This document shows, one piece after another, positions 1-10,592 of a DNA stretch of 64,000 nucleotides. The position numbers were made by a program, and so were the translations under genes. The DNA is from Methanocellales archaeon (GTDB lineage Archaea; Halobacteriota; UBA148; JAUWXC01): positions 55,148-119,147 of the forward strand of contig JAUWQV010000004.1 of assembly GCA_030610945.1 (NCBI GenBank), read 5' to 3'. Below the pieces are notes generated by a model. That model was not told where the DNA came from, did no database searches, and saw only the letters and a list, made by a program, of their open reading frames with translations. Within the stretch, counting starts at the first letter, position 1. Each line of letters opens with the position of its first letter.

Positions 1-366
1 GCCGACAACACCCCCCGTAGAGGATTTCTTCTTTTTCCTGAGAATCGCTATCCTTGCATGCGGATGCCACTCCACCCTGGATGCCTTTCGCAGCGCCTCC
101 AGCTGCTCATCCGACACCCTCGTGATAATCGCCCTGCCCTCTGACTTCAATTGTGCCAGAGCTATGTCTACGAGGTCTTCTATCCTCTTCCCCTCTGCCA
201 GAATCACCTCAGGAATCCCAACCCGTGCCATCCTGTTTGCGTCAAGTTTTGCGACGTCGCCAACATTCTGGCACCCATAGAATCGTATCTGCTTCTCTGC
301 CTCATCTGCGCTCATGCCACCTTTTTTTACCTTGTTGAGTAGGTCTCTTAGATACATTCCATCCAT
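1..366 (-). CDS. larB: LarB-family protein (AIR-carboxylase-like), 5' part only
   Basis: An open frame of 122 codons runs leftward off the window edge from an ATG at 366. The N-terminal part has the LarB pattern (YLRDLLNKVKKGGMSADEAE, then a VGIPEVILAEGKRIEDLV segment near residues 50-67). It ends at STGGVVG, just where the family continues into its AIR-carboxylase-like core. LarB carboxylates nicotinic acid adenine dinucleotide to start the nickel-pincer nucleotide cofactor pathway; in archaea without lactate racemase the role is less certain. It is divergent from hisS across a 93-nt gap. The gene is cut by the window, so its length cannot be judged. Confidence 0.8.
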   Translation of the reverse strand, partial: MDGMYLRDLLNKVKKGGMSADEAEKQIRFYGCQNVGDVAKLDANRMARVGIPEVILAEGKRIEDLVDIALAQLKSEGRAIITRVSDEQLEALRKASRVEWHPHARIAILRKKKKSSTGGVVG

Positions 367-424
367 ACTATACGCGACTCACTAATATGTTCTTTGGAAG
401 AAGTATTAAATGATATACGTGTAG

Positions 425-433
425 TTATAAATA
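425..433 (+). promoter_or_regulatory. TATA box of hisS
   Basis: TTATAAATA lies 27-35 nt before the hisS ATG at 460, the spacing of an archaeal TATA box for a transcript starting close to the start codon. The short gap also has to hold the promoter of the divergent larB gene. Confidence 0.5.
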
Positions 434-459
434 GTGCCTTGCTGGAGTGATGAGATAAA

Positions 460-1674
460 ATGAAGGTCCAGAGACCGAGGGGGACACGCGATTTTTTACC
501 CATGGATATGGCAAAGAGGCGCTTTATCGAATGCCAAATGCGAGAGATTGTGGAGCGCTGGGGATATCAAGAGGTTCAAACACCGACCTTTGAGGACCTG
601 AAGTTGTTCACCATCAAGTCCGGCGATGCCATTGTAGAGGAGATTTATGCGTTCAAGGATAAAGGCGGAAGAGATCTGGCGCTTCGCCCTGAATTGACCG
701 CGCCCATAGTTAGGATGTATGTGAACGAGTTTCAGAAAAAGCCAAAGCCGCTGAGATTTTACTATTTTGGAAATTGCTTCAGGTACGAGAGGCCGCAAAA
801 GTCTCGGTTCAGGGAATTCTGGCACTTTGGAGCGGAGCTGATTGGCAGCAATAAACCAGAGGCGGACGCCGAGGTCATCGCACTTGCATCTGCCATATTA
901 GATGAGATAGGGCTCGATGGGGACCTGCGTATCGGGCATCTGGGAGTGCTGAGAATACTTGTGCGCTCGCTGGCACCGGAAGTGCAACGCGCAGCCATGA
1001 GGTGCATCGATAAAAAGGACGTGCAGGGACTTGTGAAACTTCTGGAAGACTGCGATGCCACATTAAAGCAGAATATTCTCCACCTGATAAAGAGCAAGAG
1101 CACCAGCGATGCACGCGAAATCGTTGGGGATATCCCGGAATTGAGACAGTTCGAGGATATGTTAAACACACTGGATGCACTGGGGGTGCAGTACAGTGTC
1201 GACTTCGGCATTGCCAGGGGCCTGGAATATTATACCGGCATGGTATTCGAAATATATGCAAAAAATTTGGGCGCGCAAAATCAGATATGCGGTGGAGGGG
1301 CATATCGCCTGGCGCATCTGCTGGACGGAGAGGATGTGCCGTCTACGGGCTTCGCCTTCGGTTTTGATAGGGTCATCGAGGCGCTTGATATCAAAATGGC
1401 ACCTCAAAAAAAGGTCGTTGTTATAACAAGAGACGAGACGAGAAAGGAGGCTCTTAAAATTGCAAACTCCCTGCGAAGGCATGTGCCAACACACGTCGAC
1501 GTGATGGAGCGGAGCGTTACCGCCCAGATATCCTATGCCAATGCAATTGGCGCTTCCTATGCAGTCATCGTGGGCCCAAAGGAGTTGCAGGCAGGAAAGG
1601 TAACACTCAAAGACATGGAAACCGGAGAGCAGGAGTTGTTGGCGCTGGATGACGTTATCCAACGTATGGCATGA
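460..1674 (+). CDS. hisS: histidyl-tRNA synthetase
   Basis: 404 residues; charges tRNA-His with histidine. Class II synthetase motifs are clear: RPELTAPIVRMY near residue 76, the motif 2 loop FRYERPQKSRFREFWHFG near 107-124, and the histidine-binding GLEYYTG near 255. A C-terminal anticodon-binding domain follows (VVVITRDETRKEALKIAN and onward). The length is usual for the short HisRS form. The ATG is about 27 nt below a TATA box. The 3' end overlaps the end of the convergent TadC-like gene by 20 bp. Confidence 0.97.
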   Translation: MKVQRPRGTRDFLPMDMAKRRFIECQMREIVERWGYQEVQTPTFEDLKLFTIKSGDAIVEEIYAFKDKGGRDLALRPELTAPIVRMYVNEFQKKPKPLRFYYFGNCFRYERPQKSRFREFWHFGAELIGSNKPEADAEVIALASAILDEIGLDGDLRIGHLGVLRILVRSLAPEVQRAAMRCIDKKDVQGLVKLLEDCDATLKQNILHLIKSKSTSDAREIVGDIPELRQFEDMLNTLDALGVQYSVDFGIARGLEYYTGMVFEIYAKNLGAQNQICGGGAYRLAHLLDGEDVPSTGFAFGFDRVIEALDIKMAPQKKVVVITRDETRKEALKIANSLRRHVPTHVDVMERSVTAQISYANAIGASYAVIVGPKELQAGKVTLKDMETGEQELLALDDVIQRMA

Positions 1675-2524
1675 GCGCAAAGGCAGTGTATACGAGGAGC
1701 ATGAGAATCACAGAATGTTTTAAGCCGGCAGTAATTTCTCCTTCCCCCATCTGACCGGCAACGAGCCCTGATACGAAGGCTTGAATGATTGCCGTGTGGA
1801 AGAATAACCTCTCGTATAGTATTGGATCAAATGCCATGAGGAAAAATCCCCCTGTCTCTCCGATAGCTGCTCCTGCCTCGGACATGACCGGCAGGAAAAA
1901 CGCTGATAGAATCATGATGACAAAAAGAAAGACAAAGGATGCCAGATAACATATCGCAACGTATATGGCCATGCTGCCGCGCCGCTCATCGTCCATGGCT
2001 TTGATATCCCTGGCATCTTTTGCAGCCACCTCCAGGATAGTGGGAACGTTTGCCCCTGCCCTCTCTGCCTGGATAATCAATGAAACCGTTCGCCTGATTA
2101 ACGGCGTTTTTACCCTTTTGGCAAACTCTTGTAGCGCCTCCTGGAATGGAATGCCCCATGACACCAGCGCATCCATCTTCTTTACCTCGCGAGTCAGGGC
2201 ACCGTATTCGCCCCTTGCTACGGCCCTTAAGCCCCTGGGAAGTGTCATGCCGGAGCGTTTAATCTCGGCTAAATCTCGTATGAAATTTGGAAAGCTTTCT
2301 TCAATTTGCTTTATGCGCATATACCGGTAATATTGTGCAAAACCGGGCGGTGCTACTGCAATTAGCACAGCAAAAATGACTACGTCATCGACGAGGGGTG
2401 TGCCTCCATACACGTGCAGGCCAAAGAGAAGGAATATCATGGCAGCGGGCACGCTAAGAATCATCGCATAGATGGGCTTTTCCGTAGGAATTGCCCTTAT
2501 TTTTTTAGTAAGATTGAAATTCAC
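1655..2524 (-). CDS. tadC: TadC/GspF-like pilus assembly membrane protein (C-terminal partner)
   Basis: 289 residues. A type II secretion F-domain protein: two N-terminal membrane segments (about residues 17-60), a cytoplasmic helical region with the typical GMTLPRGLRAVARG and AGANVPTILEVAAKDA stretches, then three or more C-terminal membrane segments. It follows a second F-domain protein by 4 nt, so the pair together would give the two-domain platform that FlaJ/ArlJ provides as one polypeptide. It lies downstream of the TadA ATPase in the same leftward operon. Role inferred: inner-membrane platform of an archaeal type IV pilus. Confidence 0.85.
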   Translation of the reverse strand: MNFNLTKKIRAIPTEKPIYAMILSVPAAMIFLLFGLHVYGGTPLVDDVVIFAVLIAVAPPGFAQYYRYMRIKQIEESFPNFIRDLAEIKRSGMTLPRGLRAVARGEYGALTREVKKMDALVSWGIPFQEALQEFAKRVKTPLIRRTVSLIIQAERAGANVPTILEVAAKDARDIKAMDDERRGSMAIYVAICYLASFVFLFVIMILSAFFLPVMSEAGAAIGETGGFFLMAFDPILYERLFFHTAIIQAFVSGLVAGQMGEGEITAGLKHSVILMLLVYTAFALMPYVG

Positions 2525-2528
2525 CTTA

Positions 2529-3395
2529 TCACGCCCTCGGAGTGGTCATCTTGGTTGCCAATATTGTGACTGCCCCGCCCAATGGGATGAGGAAATATGT
2601 AATTAAATACAATGGCCTAGGAGCGCCCCCGCTCAACATTAACATGACGGATAACATAATGGTAAGGAGCAGGGGGCCTGCTACAAACGCCGCCACGTAC
2701 ATCTCGCCTATTAATCCCAGGGTTTCAATAAACTCTTTTTGGGCTAACCTGTTCTCGTTTGCATACACCTCTGCCTTGATTCTAAAATAGGGCTCAAGCT
2801 CGCCACCAGACGTGCTCGTCGTAATCACGCCATACAGAAACTCCTGCAACCGCATGGATGGTGTGGTCGCAGCGACGTTCTTTACTGCAGTATTCAAATC
2901 ACGCCCGAAGAGGTCAATGTCCCTGACGATGTATCTTGCTTCGACGGCGACGTCCCCATATATGTCCGCCTTTGCCAGCGAACGAAAGACATCTGCAGGG
3001 ATTACCTTTGCCCCTGCCATGGCAGCGATGTAGTTGATGGCATATGGCAGCACGGCATCAATACGCCTTTTGCGTCTAGCAGCCACTAAGGAAGGATATA
3101 CCAAAAAGCCAAGGTATGTTAGCATGCAAAATCCAATGCCAATGAGGATGGAAAGACTAACAGTAATGACATTTAGAGAGCCAAAGACGTGCACAATTAT
3201 AATGGCAATAATGGTGCCCAAAGCCCCGGCTAGAACAGCGCACACTAAAGTAGTGGCGAGATACATCTCGAATGTGGTTTCCATCCTTGTTTTTAACAGG
3301 TCTTGCCGAAGCCCATAGTACTTTTCCCTGTGCGATTTGAGCTGGTCGCCCAAGATGCCATATGCAAACGTTTGAAGGGCATTAACCACGCACAT
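2529..3395 (-). CDS. tadC: TadC/GspF-like pilus assembly membrane protein (N-terminal partner)
   Basis: 288 residues with an F-domain layout: an N-terminal cytoplasmic segment, two membrane helices near residues 45-100, a cytoplasmic helical domain with ARYIVRDIDLFGRDLNTAVK, and two C-terminal membrane helices. Its start overlaps the end of the TadA-like ATPase gene by 14 nt, which argues for translational coupling. With the next gene it forms a two-gene version of the archaeal pilus platform protein. Which pilin it exports is not shown, but a prepilin peptidase and pilins lie 11 kb away. Confidence 0.85.
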   Translation of the reverse strand: MCVVNALQTFAYGILGDQLKSHREKYYGLRQDLLKTRMETTFEMYLATTLVCAVLAGALGTIIAIIIVHVFGSLNVITVSLSILIGIGFCMLTYLGFLVYPSLVAARRKRRIDAVLPYAINYIAAMAGAKVIPADVFRSLAKADIYGDVAVEARYIVRDIDLFGRDLNTAVKNVAATTPSMRLQEFLYGVITTSTSGGELEPYFRIKAEVYANENRLAQKEFIETLGLIGEMYVAAFVAGPLLLTIMLSVMLMLSGGAPRPLYLITYFLIPLGGAVTILATKMTTPRA

Positions 3396-5190
3396 CCCGC
3401 CTGACCATTTTCATCAGTTTTTCGGGCTCCCTGTAATACATGACCACTATCTTTGCCACATCTTCATAGTGCGTTATGCCTTTTTTCCTCATATATTCTA
3501 ATATATCCTGGCGTATTTTCAGTTCTTCCGCCATCCTTTTTTCATCCCAGGAATGCTCATTCATTATGTCCTCCAAAACATAGGAGCGGCCGCTATATTC
3601 GAACGTATCGGATGATGGAACCCACTTGAAGATTTCGTTGGTTAGCAACTCGCCGGTTCTCGAATCCACACCGACAATCTCGGTGAGCGTTTTCATTCTC
3701 CGTACCCTCTTGCCACCGACCCTGGCTTGAAGCTGAATGGCGACCAGGTCCAGTGATTTGAGCAATATCCGCGGAATATTAATCGGTGGATTCTCCAGCC
3801 TGTGCACCACAGAGAGTATAGAATCTGCATGCATCGTCGAGAACGTGGTATGGCCGGTCGCCATTGCCTGAAACAGCACAGATGCTTCCTTCCCGCGCAC
3901 TTCCCCTACAATTAAGAACTCAGGCCTTTGTCGCAATGCAGAACGAAGCAGTTCATACATGTCAATTTCACCTGCTCCCTCTCCAGCCACCTCCCTCGTA
4001 ACACCTGGAATCCAATTCGGATGCGGCAGATTTAATTCCCTGGTATCTTCGATTGAGACAATCTTCATCTCAGGGGGGATGAACAGCGCTATGGCATTAA
4101 GCGTAGATGTTTTGCCCGAAGCTGTGCCGCCAGCGAATATGATGCTTTTGCTGTGTTCTACAGCCAGCCAGAGGTGTGCAATCGCCCCAACTGGAAAAGT
4201 ATGGAACTCGATGAGGTCTGGCGGAGTAAAAGGGCTTTCCCTGAATTTTCTGACGGTAAACGTGCTTCCCTTGGTGGTGATTTCTTTGCCCAGCGTTAAC
4301 TGTACCCTGGAACCATCTGGCAGCGTCCCGTCCAGCAGGGGGTCTGCGATGGATATGTGCCTTCCGCAAATCTGGGCTAACTTGATGATAAAGGAATCCA
4401 AGTCATCCTCTTCTTCAAATATCACATTAGTTTCGATTGATTCGTACTTTTTATGATACACAAAAATGGGGGTGCCCGGACCGTCGCAGGAGATGTCCTC
4501 AATCCCTGGATCTCTCATTATTGGATCGATTTTTCCATAATTCAGAAACTCGCGTATTAAATAGTACATAATCTTCTCTTTCGAGACGGAGCCAAGCTCT
4601 ATGCGGTAATCCTTCAAAATCTTGTTCGTGCTATTTTTCAGATATAGAAGTGCGCCCTGTTCTTCGAATACCCTTAGGTCAACATCCAGCGCCTCGATTA
4701 ATTTGGTTCGCATGTCCTTGAATAACTTTTGCTCGCTCCTACTCAACCTGGGCTCAAGAACCTGGTAACGATATTCATGTGTAGCCGGCTCATCTATAAT
4801 CCGTATATAGGCATACGGCGCGTTAACGGGATATGTCTCAATCACTTTGTACGAAACGTCTTTTGGCGCACCCAAGTCAACCAGTGGGCCATGTTTTTTT
4901 AGATTATATGTCTCCTCTTTTGGCATCCCAAATAGGCGCTCACGTATATGCCAGAGCGGTGGCTTGCGCTCGATTTGTTCTGCCTTTTGCACTTTGACGG
5001 GGGGCGGGACCGGTTCTTTTTTGGCTATTTTGCCCTCTTTCACTGCCTTTTTCCATACTGCCTCAACCTCTTTGCCCACCTTGGCCCTTTTTGAAACTTT
5101 AACCTTTGGCGTTATTAACCGCTCCAATGTCTCCCTCGAGACGTCCGTTGCCTTTTTGCGCCTTTTCTTGGAGACTTTTTTCTTTACCAT
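3382..5190 (-). CDS. tadA: type II/IV secretion ATPase (TadA/GspE/FlaI-like)
   Basis: 602 residues; the pilus assembly motor. A very lysine-rich N-terminal tail (first 50 residues) precedes an N-terminal domain with an IRIIDEPATHEYRY stretch. The RecA-like core has Walker A GGTASGKTS near residue 356, a KIVSIEDTRELNLPHPNW Asp/Glu-box segment, and the Walker B/His-box region EFLIVGEVRGKEASV and GHTTFSTMHADS. Neighbours are a MinD-like ATPase upstream and two TadC-like proteins downstream, a complete motor plus platform. The C-terminal part (SWDEKRMAEELKIRQDILEY) is typical of archaeal TadA proteins. Confidence 0.93.
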   Translation of the reverse strand: MVKKKVSKKRRKKATDVSRETLERLITPKVKVSKRAKVGKEVEAVWKKAVKEGKIAKKEPVPPPVKVQKAEQIERKPPLWHIRERLFGMPKEETYNLKKHGPLVDLGAPKDVSYKVIETYPVNAPYAYIRIIDEPATHEYRYQVLEPRLSRSEQKLFKDMRTKLIEALDVDLRVFEEQGALLYLKNSTNKILKDYRIELGSVSKEKIMYYLIREFLNYGKIDPIMRDPGIEDISCDGPGTPIFVYHKKYESIETNVIFEEEDDLDSFIIKLAQICGRHISIADPLLDGTLPDGSRVQLTLGKEITTKGSTFTVRKFRESPFTPPDLIEFHTFPVGAIAHLWLAVEHSKSIIFAGGTASGKTSTLNAIALFIPPEMKIVSIEDTRELNLPHPNWIPGVTREVAGEGAGEIDMYELLRSALRQRPEFLIVGEVRGKEASVLFQAMATGHTTFSTMHADSILSVVHRLENPPINIPRILLKSLDLVAIQLQARVGGKRVRRMKTLTEIVGVDSRTGELLTNEIFKWVPSSDTFEYSGRSYVLEDIMNEHSWDEKRMAEELKIRQDILEYMRKKGITHYEDVAKIVVMYYREPEKLMKMVRRDVRG

Positions 5191-5219
5191 CGCCCATCAC
5201 CTAAATTACTAATAATATT

Positions 5220-6011
5220 TTAATAAAAGCGGGACATAAATGAGTCCTTGAATTTTTCGATTAATCCCTTTTCTTCCAACTTGCCAAACCTCTCTTCAAA
5301 CAAAGATGTAGCTAATCTATTAAATGCTTTAGCTGCGGGCGAGTTCGGTGCATCACTCACCACGGGCGCCCTGAGTATGGATGCCTTCTTCACCTTTGAA
5401 TCCTCAGGGATTACCTGCAGAATATCAAGGTCCAGCAGTTCTTCCACTTTCTCGACCGACAGTTCGTCCTTTTTGCCAACCCTGTTGAGAATTACGCCCC
5501 TTACCTCGCTGTCGTACCTCTCTGCCAACATCTTAATTTTCAGGGCATCCACAATGGATGCCAGGTCAGGATTAACCACCAGGAATATGCCGTCCGCTAC
5601 CCTTAGCGGCACCATGCACTCTTTACTCATTCCCGGCGGCGCGTCAATCAGTACAAAATCGGCCATCTTGCGAAGTTGCCCGACAACACCTGGAAATCTC
5701 TTGAACGATGTCCGCGAGCCTTGCAATGAGATGCCGCTTGGCAGAACTTTTACCCCGGCATACCCACCATATATCGCATTCGTTACATTTGCCTTGCCAG
5801 CCAACACCTCATGCAACGTAGGCATGCACTCTTCTAATCCAAGCACTAAACCCATATTAGCCATGCCGATATCTGCATCCACCATGATGACTTTTGGCTC
5901 CCCGAGATGGCGAGAATATAGGGTTGCAAGTGCGACACCGAGATTTACCACGGTCGTCGTTTTTCCTGTACCGCCCTTGCCTGAAGCAATAGTATATACC
6001 TTTGATTTCAT
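5220..6011 (-). CDS. MinD/ParA-like P-loop ATPase of the pilus operon
   Basis: 263 residues. The deviant Walker A motif KGGTGKTTT is at residues 13-21, followed by VIMVDADIGMANMG and FVLIDAPPGMSKE, the signatures of MinD-type membrane-associated ATPases. It precedes the TadA-like ATPase by 29 nt on the same strand. MinD/FlhG/CpaE-type proteins often sit in pilus or flagellar operons and place the machinery at a pole. A general MinD role in cell organisation remains possible. Reading starts at ATG 6011. Confidence 0.88.
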   Translation of the reverse strand: MKSKVYTIASGKGGTGKTTTVVNLGVALATLYSRHLGEPKVIMVDADIGMANMGLVLGLEECMPTLHEVLAGKANVTNAIYGGYAGVKVLPSGISLQGSRTSFKRFPGVVGQLRKMADFVLIDAPPGMSKECMVPLRVADGIFLVVNPDLASIVDALKIKMLAERYDSEVRGVILNRVGKKDELSVEKVEELLDLDILQVIPEDSKVKKASILRAPVVSDAPNSPAAKAFNRLATSLFEERFGKLEEKGLIEKFKDSFMSRFY

Positions 6012-6044
6012 GACACGCCCATTATGTTTTATTCAGCACATATA

Positions 6045-6319
6045 TTAAAACCTAATATCAAAACGGTCAAATTCACCAGTATATGGCTTCTGCATGACCT
6101 GCACATCCGTAACACGCGCCATAGGCGCCCCTTCTCGCAGCAACGAGACTAAGTCCTCAACCCTGCTTTCTACCCCCTCCACAACAACTTCGACACACCC
6201 GTCATCCAGATTTTTAACATACCCCTTCAAGCCCAAAGCAGACGCGTGCTGCGCCGTAAAGGAGCGAAAGCCCACCATTTGAACCTTGCCTGAGATGAGA
6301 ATTTCAGCGCGTATTTTAG

Positions 6320-6323
<4 letters not shown>
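6045..6323 (-). CDS. acyP: acylphosphatase
   Basis: 92 residues, the usual acylphosphatase length; hydrolyses acyl phosphates such as carbamoyl or 1,3-bisphosphoglycerate. The active-site pattern is present: the GKVQMVGFRSFTAQHA segment with its catalytic Arg near residue 20, then GYVKNLDDGCVEVVVEG with its catalytic Asn near residue 38. Its start overlaps the stop of the upstream TudS-like gene by 4 nt (ATGA). It follows gap and that gene in one leftward operon, so a link to 1,3-bisphosphoglycerate is plausible but not shown. Confidence 0.93.
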
Positions 6324-7782
<1,459 letters not shown>

Positions 7783-7865
7783 TTATATGTTAAAGAGTAA
7801 TGATGTTGGTTTTCATAAACTCATCGGATTCTTCATCTGACAATTTCACTTACGCACTTCGTGAA

Positions 7866-8729
7866 TTATATATGCAGGATTGCCACATTCCAGCCCTTTT
7901 TAATGCCAAGAGATGTGGCGATTGGCTCGCACTTTGCCCGAAGAAGATATGCAATCGGCCCAAAATCGTATTCTGACAGCGCTTCGTAATTCGCCATGCC
8001 CTTGCTGATAATCAGCGAAGCATTTTTCAGTGCCTCTTTCAACTCGTTGGGCGCTTCATTTAGGTCAATACCTACGGCATTTGACCCGGTGGTCAATACC
8101 CGGTCCGCCTTTTTGCCGACCCCGGTCTCCTCTGCATCTTCCAGCGTGGCATCCGTGAGTATGGGAGCGCCCTTGACCGCTAATGTCACCTTTCCACCCA
8201 GTCCCTTAATCTGGTCCAGCACCAGTCCATCAAAGACGATTTCTCCACAGTTATCTGTAAGATATAGAACGTCGTCCAAGAGCACCTTCATCTTATCCGT
8301 ATCGTCAACGTCCAGCCCTTTTTTGAACATATCCATGAAGTAGGCATCAAATTGTTCTTCGGGCTCAAATCCGAGCACGCCAAAGTCAAACGTATTTCCA
8401 GCAATGGATGCGATGACACTTCTACGAAATGCATCATCTTTGGTTGACGTTACCATTTCCTCCGCCATTGGAAGCAATTTCAGTGCGATTTCATTACTCA
8501 TTTTCTTCTTTGTAACATATGGATCCTCATCGCCAAGAACCTCGTATGCCCTCCTGTGTATTTCGGTTGAGATATAGGTGGCTGGCGTGTTTATGGAAAA
8601 ACTCTCATTCAACCACCGAATGCCTGCTTGAATAGCCCTCTGCTGAAGTTCCGGGTCATCTGTAGACAATGCTGCTTCATAATGCACCCTGGCCAGCAGG
8701 CAGGGCGCACATCTCGGGTGTGCTTTCAA
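7866..8729 (-). CDS. DUF89/ARMT1-like metal-dependent phosphatase
   Basis: 287 residues from a TTG at 8729; no ATG is available without running into the divergent gene, and a GGTGAT site lies just upstream. The N-terminal HPRCAPCLLARVHYE cysteine pair, VLYLTDNCGEIVFDGLVLD and LIISKGMANYEAL mark the archaeal DUF89 family. DUF89 proteins are metal-dependent damage-control phosphatases acting on sugar or nucleotide phosphates. The Asp/Asn of the TDNCGEIVFD segment are expected metal ligands. The substrate is not evident from context. It ends 101 nt upstream of gap in the same direction. Confidence 0.8.
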   Translation of the reverse strand: MKAHPRCAPCLLARVHYEAALSTDDPELQQRAIQAGIRWLNESFSINTPATYISTEIHRRAYEVLGDEDPYVTKKKMSNEIALKLLPMAEEMVTSTKDDAFRRSVIASIAGNTFDFGVLGFEPEEQFDAYFMDMFKKGLDVDDTDKMKVLLDDVLYLTDNCGEIVFDGLVLDQIKGLGGKVTLAVKGAPILTDATLEDAEETGVGKKADRVLTTGSNAVGIDLNEAPNELKEALKNASLIISKGMANYEALSEYDFGPIAYLLRAKCEPIATSLGIKKGWNVAILHI

Positions 8730-8786
8730 TAAATCACCGCACCGAAGTTTTAATGTAATAGGACATAAAGATTGTTTGTGATTAAT

Positions 8787-9134
8787 ATGGCAGAAGAAAA
8801 AAGTCCGAAAGAAATGAAGTTGGATGAATTGAAAAATTATGTTGACCAAAAATTCAAGGACGTAGAGGCAGCACTGCGAGAAGTAGAAGCGAAGGCGATA
8901 AAAGAGCCGGTCGGCAAGAGTTTAGAAGAGCCCCTCAGGAAATTTGAGGACCTTGCCATTTCGCTGTCGGCGCTGGCACTCGGCGTAGCATCAGATGTGG
9001 CATCCAGACTCAGCGAAACGGGAAAGGGAGAAGAATATGTGAAACTCGCCTCTGATTTAGGAGAGAAAGGGAAAGAGGCAAAGCTTAAACTGGCAGACAG
9101 TTTGGAGGCTCTAGCCAAAAAACTAAGAGAGTAG
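8787..9134 (+). CDS. small acidic coiled-coil protein, unknown function
   Basis: 115 residues from ATG 8787. Nearly all helix-forming, rich in Glu, Lys, Leu and Ala, with heptad-like spacing (KDVEAALREVEAKAIKEPVG; LGEKGKEAKLKLADSLEALA). No signal peptide and no recognised domain. It is divergent from the DUF89 gene and 57 nt upstream of a secreted phosphatase-fold protein. Function is not inferable. Confidence 0.6.
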   Translation: MAEEKSPKEMKLDELKNYVDQKFKDVEAALREVEAKAIKEPVGKSLEEPLRKFEDLAISLSALALGVASDVASRLSETGKGEEYVKLASDLGEKGKEAKLKLADSLEALAKKLRE

Positions 9135-9191
9135 GCATCTCTTAATCTTTGTTACTCAATTATTTATGCAAACGAGACTAAAAGCGCCCGT

Positions 9192-10538
9192 GTGCAAACG
9201 CGCCGAATAATATTAGTGTTATTGATCGTATGTCTCATACTTCCGATAGCTGGTGCTACCGACATCGTCATCAATCCCGTATCCAGTCCCAATGGGGCAA
9301 TCCTGCTAGTTGTGGATGGCCTGGGCTCATCTTATTTTTACCCTGAGTTTGTGCCATACGATTTAGATGGAAATGAATTGATGAAAGCTGAAGCCGACAA
9401 CATCATATTAATCGCCGATGGCGGTGTGCGCGTTTTAGATGTTACAGCGCCCCAGCCGAAAACTACACCCGGGCACTCTATACTTGCCACAGGCTACTCG
9501 CATGCGAACCCATCGATAGTGGGATTTGATGATGCAACGATTTTTGACTCCGCACATAAGCACGATTACCTGTGCATTGCAGTGATGCAAAAGGGCGATT
9601 TTGAGGCTCTTAGGGCCAAACAGGATATTATCCTCTTCGATAGTTCCAACTCGCTCAAAACGCCGACCGCAGACCTGGAGATTAATGCCCAAGTGCCAGC
9701 AGATGTGGTTGAGTTGATGGAGGAATGGCAAAATGGTCTTCCATGTTATTTAGAGGGTAAAGAGGGAATCGAAAGATATGGTGCCTATAACAGGTGGGGT
9801 ATTGATACATCAGATGCAATTGTGCGCCATATGTGCAACCACTATCCAAACCAGAAATTCCTGCTCACCGTGAATGTTGGCGCAGTAGATGTGGCCGGCC
9901 ATTACAGGGGACCGGAACAGTATGTGAAATTGATCGAAGAACTGGATGGAGACATATGCAATCTTTACTGCACATGTTTCGAGAATGATTTAGCGCTTAT
10001 CATAACCGCAGACCATGGGATGAGTTTCAGAAAGACGGAGAATGGCAGGTATGTAGGAGGGCATGCCTCGGATACATATGTAGATGCCGTGGAGAGCCGG
10101 CGAATACCGCTGATAATAAGCGGCCCAAATGTGCAAATCGGCATAATCAACGAAACACATGGTCAAGAGGACATTGCACCGACGCTGCTCAGTATACTAG
10201 ACGTTACGGAAGTGCTGCTACACTCAGATGGAGGCACTATTCCCGTTAAAAAATACGCCAATCTGCGCGTCATCGCGGACTCACCCACAGAGATAACACT
10301 GCAGAGGGAGGGTGTTATCATATATTCCATTACTGATGAAGATGTTACATTCATCGGACTGGCGCCAGGAGAGTATACAATTTCAACAGGCAGGCATACA
10401 ATGAGCGTAAATTTAGACTCGGACCAGGTGATTGAAATCGAGGCATCCTCATATGACGGGACAGTTCTGGCTGCCGCAATAATATCTGTAATTATGATTG
10501 GCGGCGGATTGACAATCAGAGAGATTATAAAGGAATGA
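9192..10538 (+). CDS. secreted alkaline-phosphatase-fold hydrolase with C-terminal membrane anchor
   Basis: 448 residues from a GTG. A signal peptide (about residues 5-22, LVLLIVCLILPIAGA type) is followed by an alkaline-phosphatase superfamily core: LLVVDGLGSS gives a metal Asp, TTPGHSILATG the nucleophile region, LIITADHGMSF the Asp-His pair and VGGHASDTY the last His. A PEGA-like beta domain follows (GLAPGEYTISTGRHTMSVNL), then one membrane helix near the C-terminus. It should act outside the cell on a phosphate or sulfate ester. It resembles phosphodiesterase or phosphoglycerate-mutase relatives; the exact substrate is unknown. Confidence 0.78.
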   Translation: MQTRRIILVLLIVCLILPIAGATDIVINPVSSPNGAILLVVDGLGSSYFYPEFVPYDLDGNELMKAEADNIILIADGGVRVLDVTAPQPKTTPGHSILATGYSHANPSIVGFDDATIFDSAHKHDYLCIAVMQKGDFEALRAKQDIILFDSSNSLKTPTADLEINAQVPADVVELMEEWQNGLPCYLEGKEGIERYGAYNRWGIDTSDAIVRHMCNHYPNQKFLLTVNVGAVDVAGHYRGPEQYVKLIEELDGDICNLYCTCFENDLALIITADHGMSFRKTENGRYVGGHASDTYVDAVESRRIPLIISGPNVQIGIINETHGQEDIAPTLLSILDVTEVLLHSDGGTIPVKKYANLRVIADSPTEITLQREGVIIYSITDEDVTFIGLAPGEYTISTGRHTMSVNLDSDQVIEIEASSYDGTVLAAAIISVIMIGGGLTIREIIKE

Positions 10539-10592
10539 CCTATGCGATATTACCATTTGTTATAAATAACATACAAAATTATTACTCCTTAT

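Noticed and set aside
8730..8849. DUF89 start further upstream
   Set aside because: It would overlap the divergent gene at 8787 by more than 60 nt, and the family N-terminus (HPRCAPC) begins just after TTG 8729.
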